A stretch of 24,756 nucleotides of DNA from VMCP01 sp964408945 (lineage in GTDB: Bacteria; Bacteroidota; Bacteroidia; NS11-12g; UBA955): the NCBI GenBank assembly GCA_964408945.1, contig CAYPBJ010000033.1, positions 1 through 24,756 of the forward strand, in the 5' to 3' direction. Positions 24,548 through 24,756 of this stretch are shown here, one piece after another. Numbering within the stretch: the stretch's first letter is position 1; every line of letters begins with the position of its first letter. The notes beneath the pieces were generated by a model. That model was given only the letters and a program-made list of their open reading frames with translations, did not search any database and was not told the origin of the DNA. A program made the translations under genes and the position numbers.

Positions 24548-24705
24548 GGTACCCGAAACCCGAACCCCGAAACCCGGCACCCAGTACCCAGTACCCGCTA
24601 CCCGTTGCCCAGTATCCAGTACCCAGTATCCAGTACCCAGTACCCAGTACCCGGTACCCGGTACCCGCTACCCGCTACCCGCTACCTGGTACCTGGTAGC
24701 AGGTA
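24545..24705. repeat. Heptamer tandem array 2, consensus CCCRGTA
   Basis: Twenty-three consecutive 7-nt units directly abutting array 1. Variants are grouped: CCCGAAA/CCCGAAC near the start, CCCAGTA and TCCAGTA in the middle, CCCGGTA and CCCGCTA later, and CCTGGTA/GCAGGTA at the end. Clustering of like variants suggests local duplication. Several junctions create the palindrome GGTACC. The last units form a near-perfect 20-nt palindrome (24681-24700, GCTACC...GGTAGC). Together, arrays 1 and 2 fill 24457-24705; I see no gene in 24325-24756. Confidence 0.95.
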
Positions 24706-24712
24706 CAAAGAA

Positions 24713-24738
24713 AAAGGGAACCCAATTGAGCTCCCTTT
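24713..24738 (-). terminator. Probable terminator for a minus-strand gene beyond the right edge
   Basis: AAAGGGA (24713-24719) pairs with TCCCTTT (24732-24738) around a 12-nt loop. Read on the minus strand, the stem is followed by TTCTTTG, a T-rich tail, whereas on the plus strand the tail is TTTGACAG. This fits termination of a leftward transcript entering from outside the window, so the heptamer arrays would lie just past its end. Confidence 0.5.
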
Positions 24739-24756
24739 GACAGTCTTTATGTGTAA

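Noticed and set aside
24457..24705. The heptamer arrays as a CRISPR array
   Set aside because: Units are 7 nt with no unique spacers of 25-40 nt, and there are no cas genes.
24426..24740. Open frames of 104 and 71 codons over the heptamer arrays, giving WSVVCGL and PSTQYPV-like repeats
   Set aside because: They exist because a 7-nt repeat without stop codons stays open in all three frames. There is no recognisable protein, signal or start context.

Overview
The window is chromosomal DNA of a Bacteroidota bacterium, most likely Flavobacteriia or a near relative. Four observations support this. RpoB and RpoC look flavobacterial. There is a type IX secretion (T9SS) cargo protein with a C-terminal sorting domain. 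Start codons are preceded by A-rich tracts instead of Shine-Dalgarno sequences. Several genes carry a TAnnTTTG-type -7 promoter box. The genus cannot be fixed from the sequence alone.

Left half (1-11212, + strand): the 3' part of tRNA-Trp(CCA), then secE-nusG-rplK-rplA-rplJ-rplL-rpoB-rpoC. This is the conserved transcription/translation cluster: protein-export subunit, transcription factor NusG, the ribosomal L1/L11 and L10/L12 stalk proteins, and the two large RNA polymerase subunits. A hairpin between rplL and rpoB looks like the attenuator expected there. A strong hairpin with T-rich flanks on both strands closes the cluster and also serves the convergent ABC exporter gene.

Middle (11233-18320): a minus-strand ABC exporter half-transporter is divergent from a plus-strand run of tightly packed genes. 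These are a deoxynucleoside kinase, a BatA/VWA membrane protein, a dihydroorotase-family protein that has lost its metal-binding residues (PyrC'-like), a DUF4199 membrane protein and a SpoU/TrmH-type RNA methyltransferase. Spacings are 5 nt or overlapping, so this is very probably one operon.

Right (18340-22166, + strand): a saccharopine-dehydrogenase-like oxidoreductase, a secreted seven-bladed WD40 protein with a Lys/Ala/Pro tail, a RidA-family protein of the 2-aminomuconate-deaminase-like subgroup and a XerC/D-type tyrosine recombinase. The first two each have a TAnnTTTG box only 4-7 nt before the ATG, suggesting nearly leaderless transcripts.

Right end (22177-24756): a minus-strand T9SS cargo protein contains a perfectly spaced 8-residue 'DT' repeat. 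Beyond it lies a non-coding region with two abutting arrays of 7-nt tandem repeats (about 250 nt in total) and a terminator-like hairpin. The heptamer arrays are the least explained structure in the window. I found no phage, IS element, CRISPR array or defence system.
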